A stretch of DNA of 48,069 nucleotides from Gillisia sp. (lineage in GTDB: Bacteria > Bacteroidota > Bacteroidia > Flavobacteriales > Flavobacteriaceae). A model generated the notes under the pieces. It was not told the origin of the DNA and ran no database searches. It saw only the letters and a list, made by a program, of their open reading frames with translations. Of the stretch, positions 25,375 through 33,644 are shown one piece after another; the first letter of the stretch is position 1; each line of letters opens with the position of its first letter. Made by a program: the position numbers and the translations under genes. Location: positions 1-48,069 of the forward strand of contig JAGXIJ010000065.1 in NCBI GenBank assembly GCA_024635675.1. The letters run 5' to 3'.

Positions 25375-25611
25375 TTAATTATCGTCCCCTATTTTATCAA
25401 TTTCCTGATCTATCTCCTTATTTACTTCTTTATCAACTTTTTCTGCTGTTCGTTCAAGGATTCCTTTGCGCTCCTCTACAGGTTCCGCTTTTTCGGATTC
25501 AACTCTAACTTCTTTTACTATAACCGTTTCTTTTTCGGCTGTGTCTCTACAAGAAATAAGTGTGGTTGCTCCCGTTAAAATTAAGGCCGTTAAATAAATT
25601 ACTCGTTTCAT
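25375..25611 (-). CDS. Small Cys-Arg-Asp lipoprotein, paralog 5
   Basis: From the ATG at 25611 (MKRVIYLTAL) the protein has 78 residues. The ORF-track start four codons upstream is less convincing. The lipobox TLISC precedes CRDTAEKETVIVKEVRVE, and a Lys/Glu-rich helix (EKVDKEVNKEIDQEIDKIG) follows. The CR[ED]T start ties it to the other four small lipoproteins. It lies between the gene at 24975 and waaA, all on the minus strand. Function unknown. Confidence 0.75.
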   Translation of the reverse strand: MKRVIYLTALILTGATTLISCRDTAEKETVIVKEVRVESEKAEPVEERKGILERTAEKVDKEVNKEIDQEIDKIGDDN

Positions 25612-25725
25612 ATTAATTTGCATTTCAATTTAGATATCGAAATTACTACTTAATTAAATGGAGTGTTTATGTTTTTAGAATATTTTAGCAAAAAAAGGAC
25701 CTTGAAACCAAAATGGTAGATGATT

Positions 25726-26976
25726 TTAGCAATTTTTAACAAAATTAGCTTTCAAATAATTATTTACCATCTCTGTGGCGCCTACATTATGTTGAATGTA
25801 TTGTCCTGAAATTTGCCCTGTCTTCGATCTGAATTCTGAGTCGTTAACTAGTTTGTTAAGAATGGAGATTAGTTCAGTTCCAGATTTTACGGCAATTAAG
25901 CCTTTAAGATTTTCCAGTATAATAGCCTCTGGAAATTTTTCGAAATTAGTGCCCGTTATAATTGGAATCCCAAATGTTGCGGGTTCCAGTATATTATGAA
26001 GTCCAGTGGTCCCTACTGCCCCACCAACGTAGGCGATGTCTGCATAACTGTAGATCTTGGTCAATAAACCTATGGTATCTATAATCATCACCTTAGAATC
26101 TGCTAATTGTTTCCCCTCTTTTTCTGAAAAGAGAACAGAGGGAATTGAAATGCTATTTTGAAAATTCCTGATCCTATCCTGATCTATGGTATGAGGGGCA
26201 ATAATGATCTTAACGTCCAGATTGTTTTGTACTATGAAATCCTTCAATAATGATTCGTCTTCAGGCCAGGTGCTTCCTGCTACAATACACAATTTATTAT
26301 CTATAAACTCTTCAATAAAATCTAACTGGTTGTTTTGTTGAACCTGGTTACTAACTCTATCGAATCTTGTATCACCACTTACTGTTACATTCTTGAATCC
26401 TATGGAATTCAGTAATACTTTGGATTTTTCATTCTGAACAAAAAAATGATTAAAAGCTTCTAATGGTTTCTTATACCAATCGTTTTTAGATCTAAAAAAG
26501 AGCTGATCCTTTCTAAATCCACCAGAAATTAAAATTGAATTAATTTTTCTCCCTTTGAGTTCATTTAGAAAATTTGGCCAGAATTCATATTTCACGAAGA
26601 TCGCAAGCTCAGGGTGAATTAGATCTAAAAAGGATTTTGCATTCTTAATTGTGTCCAATGGCAAATAAACAACGACATCTGCTAATGGAGAATTTTTTTT
26701 AATCTCGTAACCCGAAGGGGAATAGAAACTCACTACAATTTTATAGGAAGGAAATAACGCTCTCACTTTTTCCATTACTGGGACACCCTGCTCATATTCT
26801 CCAAGGGAAGCCATATGAAACCAAATAACCCGATCGCTATCCTTAATTGCATCTTTTAGTAATGGAAGAGTGTTCTTTCTTCCATCTACGAAAAGTTTCA
26901 TTTTATGACTGAATATTGTGGAGACAGGCAACAATTTTTCAACTAACCAGATCGATATATTATAAAGTGTTTGCAA
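25726..26976 (-). CDS. waaA: 3-deoxy-D-manno-octulosonic acid (Kdo) transferase
   Basis: The 416-residue GT30 glycosyltransferase (WaaA/KdtA) moves Kdo from CMP-Kdo onto the lipid A precursor at the inner membrane. The N terminus has a hydrophobic anchor helix (LYNISIWLVEKLLPV). The acceptor-side motif HMASLGEYEQGVPV near residue 58 carries the conserved catalytic Glu, and the donor-side half has AGSTWPEDE, YVGGAVGTTGLHNILEP and a typical end. The length fits the family. Whether one or two Kdo units are added cannot be read from the sequence. It is divergent from the sugar aminotransferase gene with a short shared promoter region, an arrangement consistent with envelope polysaccharide work. 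Confidence 0.93.
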   Translation of the reverse strand: MQTLYNISIWLVEKLLPVSTIFSHKMKLFVDGRKNTLPLLKDAIKDSDRVIWFHMASLGEYEQGVPVMEKVRALFPSYKIVVSFYSPSGYEIKKNSPLADVVVYLPLDTIKNAKSFLDLIHPELAIFVKYEFWPNFLNELKGRKINSILISGGFRKDQLFFRSKNDWYKKPLEAFNHFFVQNEKSKVLLNSIGFKNVTVSGDTRFDRVSNQVQQNNQLDFIEEFIDNKLCIVAGSTWPEDESLLKDFIVQNNLDVKIIIAPHTIDQDRIRNFQNSISIPSVLFSEKEGKQLADSKVMIIDTIGLLTKIYSYADIAYVGGAVGTTGLHNILEPATFGIPIITGTNFEKFPEAIILENLKGLIAVKSGTELISILNKLVNDSEFRSKTGQISGQYIQHNVGATEMVNNYLKANFVKNC

Positions 26977-27074
26977 GCTGTTTTTATTTGATTGCTAAAA
27001 TACCTCTTTCCTAAAAATAGCATTGGTGATAGGGTCGATATTTTGTATTTTCGTTGAATTACAAGAAGAAACAG

Positions 27075-28208
27075 ATGAAAAAGATACAAATGGTTGACCT
27101 ACAGGGTCAATACGGCTCTATAAAAGATCAAATTAACGATTCCCTACAAGAAATAATGAATACTTCGGCATTTATAAATGGTCCGGAAGTTCAAAACTTT
27201 CAAAAAGAACTAGAAGAATACTTAGGGGTGAAGCATGTAATTCCTTGTGCAAATGGAACAGATGCCCTTCAAATTGCGATGATGGGACTAGGTTTAAAGC
27301 CAGGAGACGAAGTGATCACCGCAGACTTTACATTCGCTGCCACTGTGGAGGTGATAGCATTGTTGCAATTAACTCCGGTTTTAGTAGATGTAGATCCGGA
27401 GACTTTCAATATAGATCCTGAGGCCATTAAAGAAGCAATAACACCTCGAACCAAGGCGATAGTCCCGGTTCATCTTTTTGGTCAAACAGCCAATATGGAC
27501 GCTATTATGGAAATTGCCAAAGCCCATAATTTATTTGTGATCGAGGATAACGCCCAGGCTATTGGTGCCGATTTCCACTCTAAAGAAGGAAAAACCATTA
27601 AAACCGGAACCATTGGAGATGTTGGTTCTACTTCATTTTTCCCTTCTAAAAATTTAGGATGTTATGGGGATGGCGGTGCTATTTTCACCAATGATGATGA
27701 TCTGGCTCATACTCTTAGAGGAATTGTGAATCATGGAATGTACGAGCGATACCACCATGATGTTGTGGGTGTGAATTCCAGATTGGATAGTTTTCAAGCA
27801 GCAGTGCTTAGGGCTAAATTGCCCAAACTGGATATATATAATGAAGCACGAAAAGCGGCAGCTATAAGATATGACGAAGCCCTTGGAGGTCATGATCATA
27901 TAATAATTCCACATAGATCCGGTGATTGTGACACCCATGTTTTTCATCAATACACCTTAAAAATCACCAATGGGAAGCGTGACGAATTGGTAAAACATTT
28001 AAATGAACAAGGAATTCCTTGTGGAGTGTATTACCCAATTCCGTTGCACAATCAAAAAGCATATAAAGATGCGAGATATAATGAAGCGGATTTTCCGGTT
28101 ACCAATCAATTGATAAAAGAAGTGATCTCATTACCAATGCATACCGAGTTGGATAACGATCAAATAGATCATATAACCAAGACTATCATTGAATTTGTAA
28201 ATAATTAA
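27075..28208 (+). CDS. DegT/DnrJ/EryC1/StrS family sugar aminotransferase
   Basis: From the ATG at 27075 the protein has 377 residues. The ORF-track TTG at 27054 overlaps the likely -7 element (TATTTTCG). PLP-binding Lys192 lies in FPSKNLGCYGDGGAI, Asp158 in FVIEDNAQAIGA, and the substrate-binding end is HQYTLKI. Members transfer an amino group from glutamate to a keto-sugar nucleotide. The closest characterised group by motif is the WbpE/WlbC-like UDP-3-keto-glucuronate aminotransferases, but the substrate is not proven. Together with divergent waaA it points to cell-surface polysaccharide synthesis. The amidohydrolase gene follows after 10 bp. Confidence 0.9.
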   Translation: MKKIQMVDLQGQYGSIKDQINDSLQEIMNTSAFINGPEVQNFQKELEEYLGVKHVIPCANGTDALQIAMMGLGLKPGDEVITADFTFAATVEVIALLQLTPVLVDVDPETFNIDPEAIKEAITPRTKAIVPVHLFGQTANMDAIMEIAKAHNLFVIEDNAQAIGADFHSKEGKTIKTGTIGDVGSTSFFPSKNLGCYGDGGAIFTNDDDLAHTLRGIVNHGMYERYHHDVVGVNSRLDSFQAAVLRAKLPKLDIYNEARKAAAIRYDEALGGHDHIIIPHRSGDCDTHVFHQYTLKITNGKRDELVKHLNEQGIPCGVYYPIPLHNQKAYKDARYNEADFPVTNQLIKEVISLPMHTELDNDQIDHITKTIIEFVNN

Positions 28209-28218
28209 AAACCTTTCT

Positions 28219-29499
28219 ATGAAAAAATTATTACCAATAATTTGCGGGCTTATATTCGCTTCAACAGTAAATGCTCAGGATATTTATATCCAAAGCGGAA
28301 AATTAGTAGACACTAAGAATGGGAAAGTGCTGTCTGAAAAAACAATTATTGTTTCCGGAGATAGAATTAAAAGTGTTGAAGACGGATTTGTTCAGCCTAA
28401 AAATGAAGGTGATAGTTTAATAGATCTTCGGGAGATGACTGTTCTTCCTGGTTTAACAGATATGCATGTGCATATTGAAGAGGAATCTAATCCTGGTGCA
28501 TATTTAGAGCCCTTTACTTTAAATGAGGCAGATCGTGCATTTAATTCCTTAAGCTTTGCAAAAGTAACTCTCATGGCTGGATTCACAAGCGTTAGAGATC
28601 TTGGTGGAAGCGGAGTGAACATTGCTTTAAGAAATGCTATAAATAATGGAAAGGTAGTTGGCCCAAGAATATTTACGGCAGGAAAATCTCTTGCTACAAC
28701 TGGGGGGCATGCAGATCCTACCAATGGTTTTAACGATAATTTAGTTGGAGATCCGGGACCAAAAGAAGGAGTAGTGAATGGGCCGGAAGAAGCAAAGAAA
28801 GCGGTAAGACAACGGTATAAAAATGGAGCCGACCTTATTAAGATCACAGCAACCGGAGGAGTTTTAAGTGTTGCAAAATCAAGTTCTAATCCTCAATTTT
28901 CCATTGAAGAAATAAAAGCTATTACAGAAACAGCAAAAGACTACGGATTTCATGTAGCGGCGCATGCACATGGGGACGAAGGAATGCAACGCGCAGTGAA
29001 AGGCGGGGTTAAGACCATTGAACATGGAACTTTAATGAGTGAGCAAACTATGGATCTTATGAAAGAATTTGGGACCTATTTGGTGCCAACCATTACTGCG
29101 GGAAAGGAAGTGACAGAAAAAGCAAAAATTAAAGACTATTACCCTGAGATTATCGTGGCTAAAGCTTTAGAAATTGGACCAAAAATTCAAAATACTTTCA
29201 GCAAAGCATACAAAAGGGGAGTGCCAATTGCATTTGGAACAGATGCAGGTGTGTTTCCTCATGGACAAAATGGAAAAGAATTCGGGTTTATGGTTGAAGC
29301 AGGAATGCCAGCGATGGCAGCCATTCAAAGTGCAACCATTACTCCGGCTAAAATATTAAACATGGAAACCGAATCTGGGCAACTTGCTTCAGGATTTTAT
29401 GCAGATATTATTGCAGTAAAAGAAGATCCAACCAAAAATATTAAAACCTTAGAAGATGTGAGATTTGTAATGAAAGACGGTAAGGTTTATAAAAACTGA
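28219..29499 (+). CDS. Secreted amidohydrolase family protein
   Basis: The 426-residue protein has a signal peptide (cleavage near STVNAQD, residue about 20) and a metal-dependent amidohydrolase barrel: HxH in DMHVHIEEE, a candidate carboxylated Lys in LIKITATGG, His residues in HVAAHAHGDEG and IEHGTLM, and catalytic Asp in FGTDAGVFPHG. The family includes imidazolonepropionase-like and Xaa-Pro dipeptidase-like enzymes, and the substrate is not clear. Export to the periplasm suggests use of imported peptides or cyclic amides. It lies 10 bp after the sugar aminotransferase gene, so the two are co-transcribed, although a functional link is not obvious. A terminator follows. Confidence 0.88.
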   Translation: MKKLLPIICGLIFASTVNAQDIYIQSGKLVDTKNGKVLSEKTIIVSGDRIKSVEDGFVQPKNEGDSLIDLREMTVLPGLTDMHVHIEEESNPGAYLEPFTLNEADRAFNSLSFAKVTLMAGFTSVRDLGGSGVNIALRNAINNGKVVGPRIFTAGKSLATTGGHADPTNGFNDNLVGDPGPKEGVVNGPEEAKKAVRQRYKNGADLIKITATGGVLSVAKSSSNPQFSIEEIKAITETAKDYGFHVAAHAHGDEGMQRAVKGGVKTIEHGTLMSEQTMDLMKEFGTYLVPTITAGKEVTEKAKIKDYYPEIIVAKALEIGPKIQNTFSKAYKRGVPIAFGTDAGVFPHGQNGKEFGFMVEAGMPAMAAIQSATITPAKILNMETESGQLASGFYADIIAVKEDPTKNIKTLEDVRFVMKDGKVYKN

Positions 29500-29521
29500 G
29501 CAACTATTTTTGATAGAAAGA

Positions 29522-29554
29522 AAAAAAGCCATGATCTTAGATTATGGCTTTTTT
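29522..29554. terminator. Bidirectional terminator
   Basis: AAAAAAGCCAT pairs with ATGGCTTTTTT, and the stem extends inward with one G-U. It separates the convergent amidohydrolase and fabD genes. Confidence 0.9.
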
Positions 29555-29572
29555 GTGAATTTTATAGAGATA

Positions 29573-30454
29573 TTATACTTCTGCAGAGCTTGTATTAGCA
29601 GCTCTATCTATTTTCTTTACTAATCCTTGTAGAACTTTACCGGGACCAACTTCAATAAATTCGGTAGCGCCATCTGCTATCATATTTCTAACAGAATGTG
29701 CCCATTTAACAGGGGCAGTTAATTGAAACACCAGATTCTTTTTAATCTCCTCTGGATTAGTCACAGCGAATGTGCTTACATTTTGATATATGGGGCAGCT
29801 TGGAGTGCTAAAGGTAGTTGCTTCAATAGCTTCAGCCAATTCTTTTCTTGCAGGTTCCATTAACGGAGAGTGAAATGCTCCACCAACAGGTAAGATCAAT
29901 GCACGTTTTGCTCCTCTTTCTTTTAATGTTTCACAAGCTTTTTCTACTGCCGCCAAATCTCCGGAAATAACCAATTGCCCGGGACAATTATAGTTTGCTG
30001 CTACTACGATTCCATCAATTTCAGCACATATAGCTTCCACTAATTCGTCTTCCATACCTAGTACGGCTGCCATGGTAGAAGGCTCAAGTTCACAAGCGTG
30101 TTGCATTGCCAAGGCCCGTTTGTATACTAATTTTAATGCCGCTTCAAATTCCAATGTTTTATTGGCAACTAAAGCAGATATTTCCCCAAGAGAGTGTCCT
30201 GCCACCATATCTGGCTTAAAGGAATCTCCCATCATTTTACTCATGATCACAGAATGTAAAAATATTGCAGGCTGAGTCACTTTTGTTTGTTTAAGATCTT
30301 CCGCAGAGCCCTGAAACATGATATCTGTAATGGAAAAACCCAGTATTTCATTGGCTCTTTCAAAAAGTTTTTTTGCTTCTGGATATTTCTCATAAAGATC
30401 TAAACCCATTCCTGTAAACTGTGCTCCCTGACCGGGAAATATATATGCTTTCAT
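29573..30454 (-). CDS. fabD: Malonyl-CoA:ACP transacylase
   Basis: The 293-residue protein shows the full FabD pattern: FPGQGAQFTGMG at the N terminus, nucleophile Ser88 in AGHSLGE, Arg in the RALAMQ helix, catalytic His in GGAFHSPLM near residue 198, and EVGPGKVLQGL near the end. It transfers malonyl groups from CoA to acyl carrier protein to start each round of fatty acid elongation. It stands apart from other fab genes in this window, and a minus-strand terminator lies between it and the upstream gene. Confidence 0.95.
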   Translation of the reverse strand: MKAYIFPGQGAQFTGMGLDLYEKYPEAKKLFERANEILGFSITDIMFQGSAEDLKQTKVTQPAIFLHSVIMSKMMGDSFKPDMVAGHSLGEISALVANKTLEFEAALKLVYKRALAMQHACELEPSTMAAVLGMEDELVEAICAEIDGIVVAANYNCPGQLVISGDLAAVEKACETLKERGAKRALILPVGGAFHSPLMEPARKELAEAIEATTFSTPSCPIYQNVSTFAVTNPEEIKKNLVFQLTAPVKWAHSVRNMIADGATEFIEVGPGKVLQGLVKKIDRAANTSSAEV

Positions 30455-30485
30455 ATTTTCATTTTAGTATGGCTAAAATAGAAAT

Positions 30486-30523
30486 AAAAAAAAAGACCTC
30501 ATAACTTATATGTTAGAGGTCTT
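30486..30523 (-). terminator. Terminator of the pyridoxamine-oxidase-like gene
   Basis: GAGGTCTT and AAGACCTC pair with one bulge. Read on the minus strand the hairpin is followed by nine T, 20 nt after the stop of the gene at 30544. Confidence 0.82.
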
Positions 30524-30543
30524 CTTGAATGTGATTCCTTGTA

Positions 30544-31044
30544 TTACAGACTTAATTTTCCCTTTTCGCCAACATCTGCTTTCTCTCCAGTAATTGTTGC
30601 CATTCCCATTTTTAATAAAGCTATATATTTATTTTGCTTTGTGTCCCAATAATAAGCCTCATTTGGTGAGAATTTTATTGCTGAAATGTTTGGGTCGTTT
30701 TTATCTTCAAACCATGCATCGTCAGTCTTACTGTAAAGATCATGAATAATGTCTTTATCTAAATGTATTGACGCCGAACCATAAATACTGATAAATTCCA
30801 TGTCGGAGTTATCACTATATAAAAGTTGCGTCTTTGAATCTTTTGAAATATTAGCATTATGCTCGCTATTTTTCCCGCTCAAAAACCAAATATTCCCAGC
30901 CTCATCAACTTTTTTAGTAGACATAGGGATCGCGTTAATAGGTTGGGTATCCAGATCGGTTAGCATCATACAAAAATCGATATCTTCCACCAATTTTCTC
31001 ATTTTCTTTAGTGCTTCGGTATTTCTTAAATTTTCTGTGCTCAT
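30544..31044 (-). CDS. Pyridoxamine 5'-phosphate oxidase family protein (general-stress type)
   Basis: The 166-residue protein has the split-barrel flavin-binding fold of the general stress protein 26 group: an N-terminal helix, then DFCMMLTDLDTQPINAIPMS, NIWFLSGKNSEH, TQLLYSD and a YYWDTKQN ending. The family uses FMN, F420 or no cofactor, and the reaction is not known for these members. It is too short for PdxH itself and lacks its C-terminal catalytic region, so a role in stress response is more likely than vitamin B6 synthesis. Monocistronic with its own terminator. Confidence 0.85.
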   Translation of the reverse strand: MSTENLRNTEALKKMRKLVEDIDFCMMLTDLDTQPINAIPMSTKKVDEAGNIWFLSGKNSEHNANISKDSKTQLLYSDNSDMEFISIYGSASIHLDKDIIHDLYSKTDDAWFEDKNDPNISAIKFSPNEAYYWDTKQNKYIALLKMGMATITGEKADVGEKGKLSL

Positions 31045-31225
31045 AATATTTTTATAAGCAAGATACCAAGCAATTGAAACCTATTGAATTAAGGAATAGC
31101 CAATTATTGATCTAGTTCTGTTAAGAATTGTGAAAATAATATGTGTATTGAATATTATTTAGAAATATTAATTTGAATCTTACTTGTGAAGTGAAGAATA
31201 TAAAAAGCATTTGTTTTCGCGCTAT

Positions 31226-31708
31226 TTATCGACGAACATAAGTGAGATAGGTAAATGAGAACTTGTGTTTTTCATCTTTTTCATGAAATTCCTCTTTCTC
31301 GACAACCCAAATATTTTCATCGATCTCGGGAAAATAGGTGTCGGCATCAAACTTTCCATGAACTCTTGTAAGTTCAATTTTATCGGCAACATTCATTGCC
31401 AATTTATATATTTCACCGCCTCCTATAATAAAAGGTTGGTGATCACCTTTGCTAAAATCTACAGCACGTTCTAGTGAGTGGACAGTTACAATTCCCTCTT
31501 TTTTGAAATTATCTTTTCTGGTAATTACCACATGAGTTCTGTCTGGCAGTGGTTGTGGAAAAGTATCAAAAGTCTTTCGACCCATGATAATATGATGTCC
31601 AATAGTCAAGTTTTTAAATCTTTTGAAGTCATCTGGAAGATGCCAGACCAAACCACAATCTTTCCCTAGTTCATTATTCTCTCCGGCAGCTGCAATAATT
31701 GTTAGCAT
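31226..31708 (-). CDS. folA: Dihydrofolate reductase
   Basis: The 160-residue protein reduces dihydrofolate to tetrahydrofolate with NADPH. Visible motifs are LVWHLPDDFKRFK (active-site acidic residue), IIMGRKTFDTFP (NADPH site), THVVITR and FIIGGGEIYKLAM. The length is normal. It sits 4 bp after the 2TM gene on the same strand and is probably co-transcribed with it. ThyA, which produces its substrate, is encoded about 5 kb away, so the cycle is complete in the window but not in one operon. Confidence 0.95.
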   Translation of the reverse strand: MLTIIAAAGENNELGKDCGLVWHLPDDFKRFKNLTIGHHIIMGRKTFDTFPQPLPDRTHVVITRKDNFKKEGIVTVHSLERAVDFSKGDHQPFIIGGGEIYKLAMNVADKIELTRVHGKFDADTYFPEIDENIWVVEKEEFHEKDEKHKFSFTYLTYVRR

Positions 31709-31712
31709 AATA

Positions 31713-32171
31713 TCAATAGTTTTTAGAAGGAGTGTTTGGGTCTATAAATTTAGGGTCTGGATTTTCTGAAATAATGGGTTTAACAGGCTCTTTTGGTAAT
31801 GGATAATCTCTGTCTACTATTTGTTGAAGCTCAGCAATTCGTTCCTTTTGTTTTTTCACTAACTTTTCTAATTGCTTTTGTTCCCATTCTTTTCCCATAA
31901 AACTATTTGTAACCCAAACATTTATTACATGGATAAAGAAAAAGAAGGCCCATAATAATACTGCCCAAACAAACCAATTGTACCCTAAAATAGTATAGTC
32001 TTCCCGGTAGCCAATCACCACATTAACAACTATCAACAAAACCGAGCCAACTAAAAAGATCACGAAATGTTGAAATAATCTTTTTTTCTGGTGTGCTCTT
32101 GCCCGTGCATTTTCAAATAACTGGCGCTGATCTGCCTCTAGTTTAGAAGTGTTTTTCTTTTTAGAAAACAT
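31713..32171 (-). CDS. 2TM domain-containing membrane protein
   Basis: From the ATG at 32171 the protein has 152 residues. The longer TTG start at 32198 lies on top of the -7 element and is rejected. It has two membrane helices (about FVIFLVGSVLLIVVNVVIG and WFVWAVLLWAFFFFIHVINV), preceded by a basic helix with ARARAHQKK and followed by a charged coiled-coil region (KQLEKLVKKQKERIAELQQ) and a Pro-rich end. The 2TM domain is common in Bacteroidota, sometimes attached to LytTR sensors, but its role alone is unknown. Operon with folA. Confidence 0.85.
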   Translation of the reverse strand: MFSKKKNTSKLEADQRQLFENARARAHQKKRLFQHFVIFLVGSVLLIVVNVVIGYREDYTILGYNWFVWAVLLWAFFFFIHVINVWVTNSFMGKEWEQKQLEKLVKKQKERIAELQQIVDRDYPLPKEPVKPIISENPDPKFIDPNTPSKNY

Positions 32172-32195
32172 ATTAAAAGGTACTTTAGTGTCTAC

Positions 32196-32203
32196 CAAAT
32201 TTA
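32196..32203 (-). promoter_or_regulatory. -7 element of the 2TM-folA operon
   Basis: Minus-strand TAAATTTG lies 24 nt before the ATG at 32171. It settles the start codon choice for the 2TM gene. Confidence 0.6.
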
Positions 32204-32233
32204 CAGATTTTTTGGTCTAATGTTAAAACGCTT

Positions 32234-33322
32234 ATGAAGAATTTAAGAAAAGCCTTTCCTGTCCTACGCCAATACGTGTATTTGAACAATGCCTCTAGTG
32301 GATTACTCTCTGAAAAAGTCTTTGAATACCGTCAAGATCATGATCTGGATATGCTTATTTCTGGAAGTATTTTCAGGGATAAACAAGGGGAGATTCTGGA
32401 GGAAGTGCGAGAGACCGTTGGAGAGTTTTTTAATTGCGCTCCAAATAGAGTAGGGTTAATCCATAATTTTTCCAGTGGATTCAATACGCTTTTAGAGGGT
32501 ATAGATAAGTCAAGTAAAATATTGTTGTTAAAGGAGGATTACCCTTCTATAAATTGGGCAGTCAATTCCAGAGAGTTTAAGGTTAGTTATGCTCAAATAG
32601 ATGAAAATCTGGAGAAAAATATTGAAGAGGCCCTTGAACAAAATCGACCAGATCTTTTTTGTTTCAGTATTGTTCAATATGAAAACGGGATAAGAGTAAC
32701 CACTTCTTTCTTGCGAGAAATGAAGGAAAAGTTTCCTGAAACCCTTTTTGTGGCAGACGGGACTCAATATATTGGCACCGAAAAATTCGATTTTGATTCC
32801 TCGAAAATAGATGTAGTGATTGCTAGTTGCTATAAATGGATGAATGCGGGTTACGGAAATGCTATTATGTTGTTTCAGGAGGATGTGCCTAAAAAGATAG
32901 ATCCAAAAAGTGTTGGTTTCAACTCTCTGCAGGGAAAGTATAAAGCCCATAAAGGGAATTTTTTAGGAAAATTTGAGCCAGGTCATCAGGATACCTTAAG
33001 TTTTGGAAGTATAATGGCGGCAATAAAATTTATAAATTCGGTTGGAATAGATCTTATTGAGGAGCGTATTAACCTGTTGTCCAAAAAGGCGAAACAAGAA
33101 TTTGAAAAACTTGGATTGTTGGAAGAAGCTGTAGTGAAAAGAACTCAGCATTCCTCTATTTTTAATATTGGGGGAAGTGATGAGCTCCTTCAATTCTTGA
33201 ATAGTAAAAACATTATATGTTCCTTGAAAAACCCCGGTGTGCGGGTGAGTTTCCATTATTTTAATACTGAAGAAGAAATTGATTTTTTGGTAACTGTATT
33301 AAAGGAATATCTTAAAAAGTAA
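32234..33322 (+). CDS. Class V aminotransferase-fold PLP enzyme
   Basis: The 362-residue fold-type I PLP protein has Lys201 in ASCYKWMNAGYGNA (Schiff base), Asp175 in FVADGTQYIG, and an N terminus YVYLNNASSGLLS typical of the cysteine desulfurase/kynureninase group. The desulfurase active-site Cys loop is not obvious. It converges on the EgtB-EgtD-DUF427 operon with no gap between the stops, which makes a C-S lyase (EgtE-like) role worth testing, but the sequence alone does not prove it. Other possibilities are an isopenicillin-N-epimerase-like or kynureninase-like enzyme. Confidence 0.85.
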   Translation: MKNLRKAFPVLRQYVYLNNASSGLLSEKVFEYRQDHDLDMLISGSIFRDKQGEILEEVRETVGEFFNCAPNRVGLIHNFSSGFNTLLEGIDKSSKILLLKEDYPSINWAVNSREFKVSYAQIDENLEKNIEEALEQNRPDLFCFSIVQYENGIRVTTSFLREMKEKFPETLFVADGTQYIGTEKFDFDSSKIDVVIASCYKWMNAGYGNAIMLFQEDVPKKIDPKSVGFNSLQGKYKAHKGNFLGKFEPGHQDTLSFGSIMAAIKFINSVGIDLIEERINLLSKKAKQEFEKLGLLEEAVVKRTQHSSIFNIGGSDELLQFLNSKNIICSLKNPGVRVSFHYFNTEEEIDFLVTVLKEYLKK

Positions 33323-33604
33323 TTATTCGGTAACCTTTATCTCTTTCCAGAAAGCCACATAATTTTCTATTGGTTTGGCAGCATGACTCGCTTGCGGATA
33401 ATACCATGCGGAGTCTTTATTTGTTTCCCCATCAACTTCCACGTTGTAGTATGATGCTTCTCCTTTCCAAACGCATCTTGTTGCAGTGTCACTTGGTTTG
33501 AAATATTCCGATTTTATAGATTCTTGTGGAAAATAATGATTGTTTTCTACCACTTTTGTGTCGTTACTTTCTGCAACTATTGTGTTGTTCCAAATAGCTT
33601 TCAT
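33323..33604 (-). CDS. DUF427 domain-containing protein
   Basis: The 93-residue protein covers the whole small DUF427 domain: MKAIWNNTIVAES at the start, VENNHYFPQESI, then RCVWKGEASYYNVEVDG and AWYYPQAS. The family is common in bacteria, with no established function. It is the last gene of the minus-strand operon after EgtB and EgtD homologs, with 40 bp to the egtD stop side. Association with an ergothioneine-type operon has not been characterised as far as I know. Confidence 0.9.
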   Translation of the reverse strand: MKAIWNNTIVAESNDTKVVENNHYFPQESIKSEYFKPSDTATRCVWKGEASYYNVEVDGETNKDSAWYYPQASHAAKPIENYVAFWKEIKVTE

Positions 33605-33644
33605 ATTTAATAACTTTAATTTTAAATAGCATTATATAATAAAA

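Noticed and set aside
30544-31044. PdxH (vitamin B6 synthesis)
   Set aside because: Too short and without the C-terminal active-site region of PdxH. It fits the general stress subgroup.
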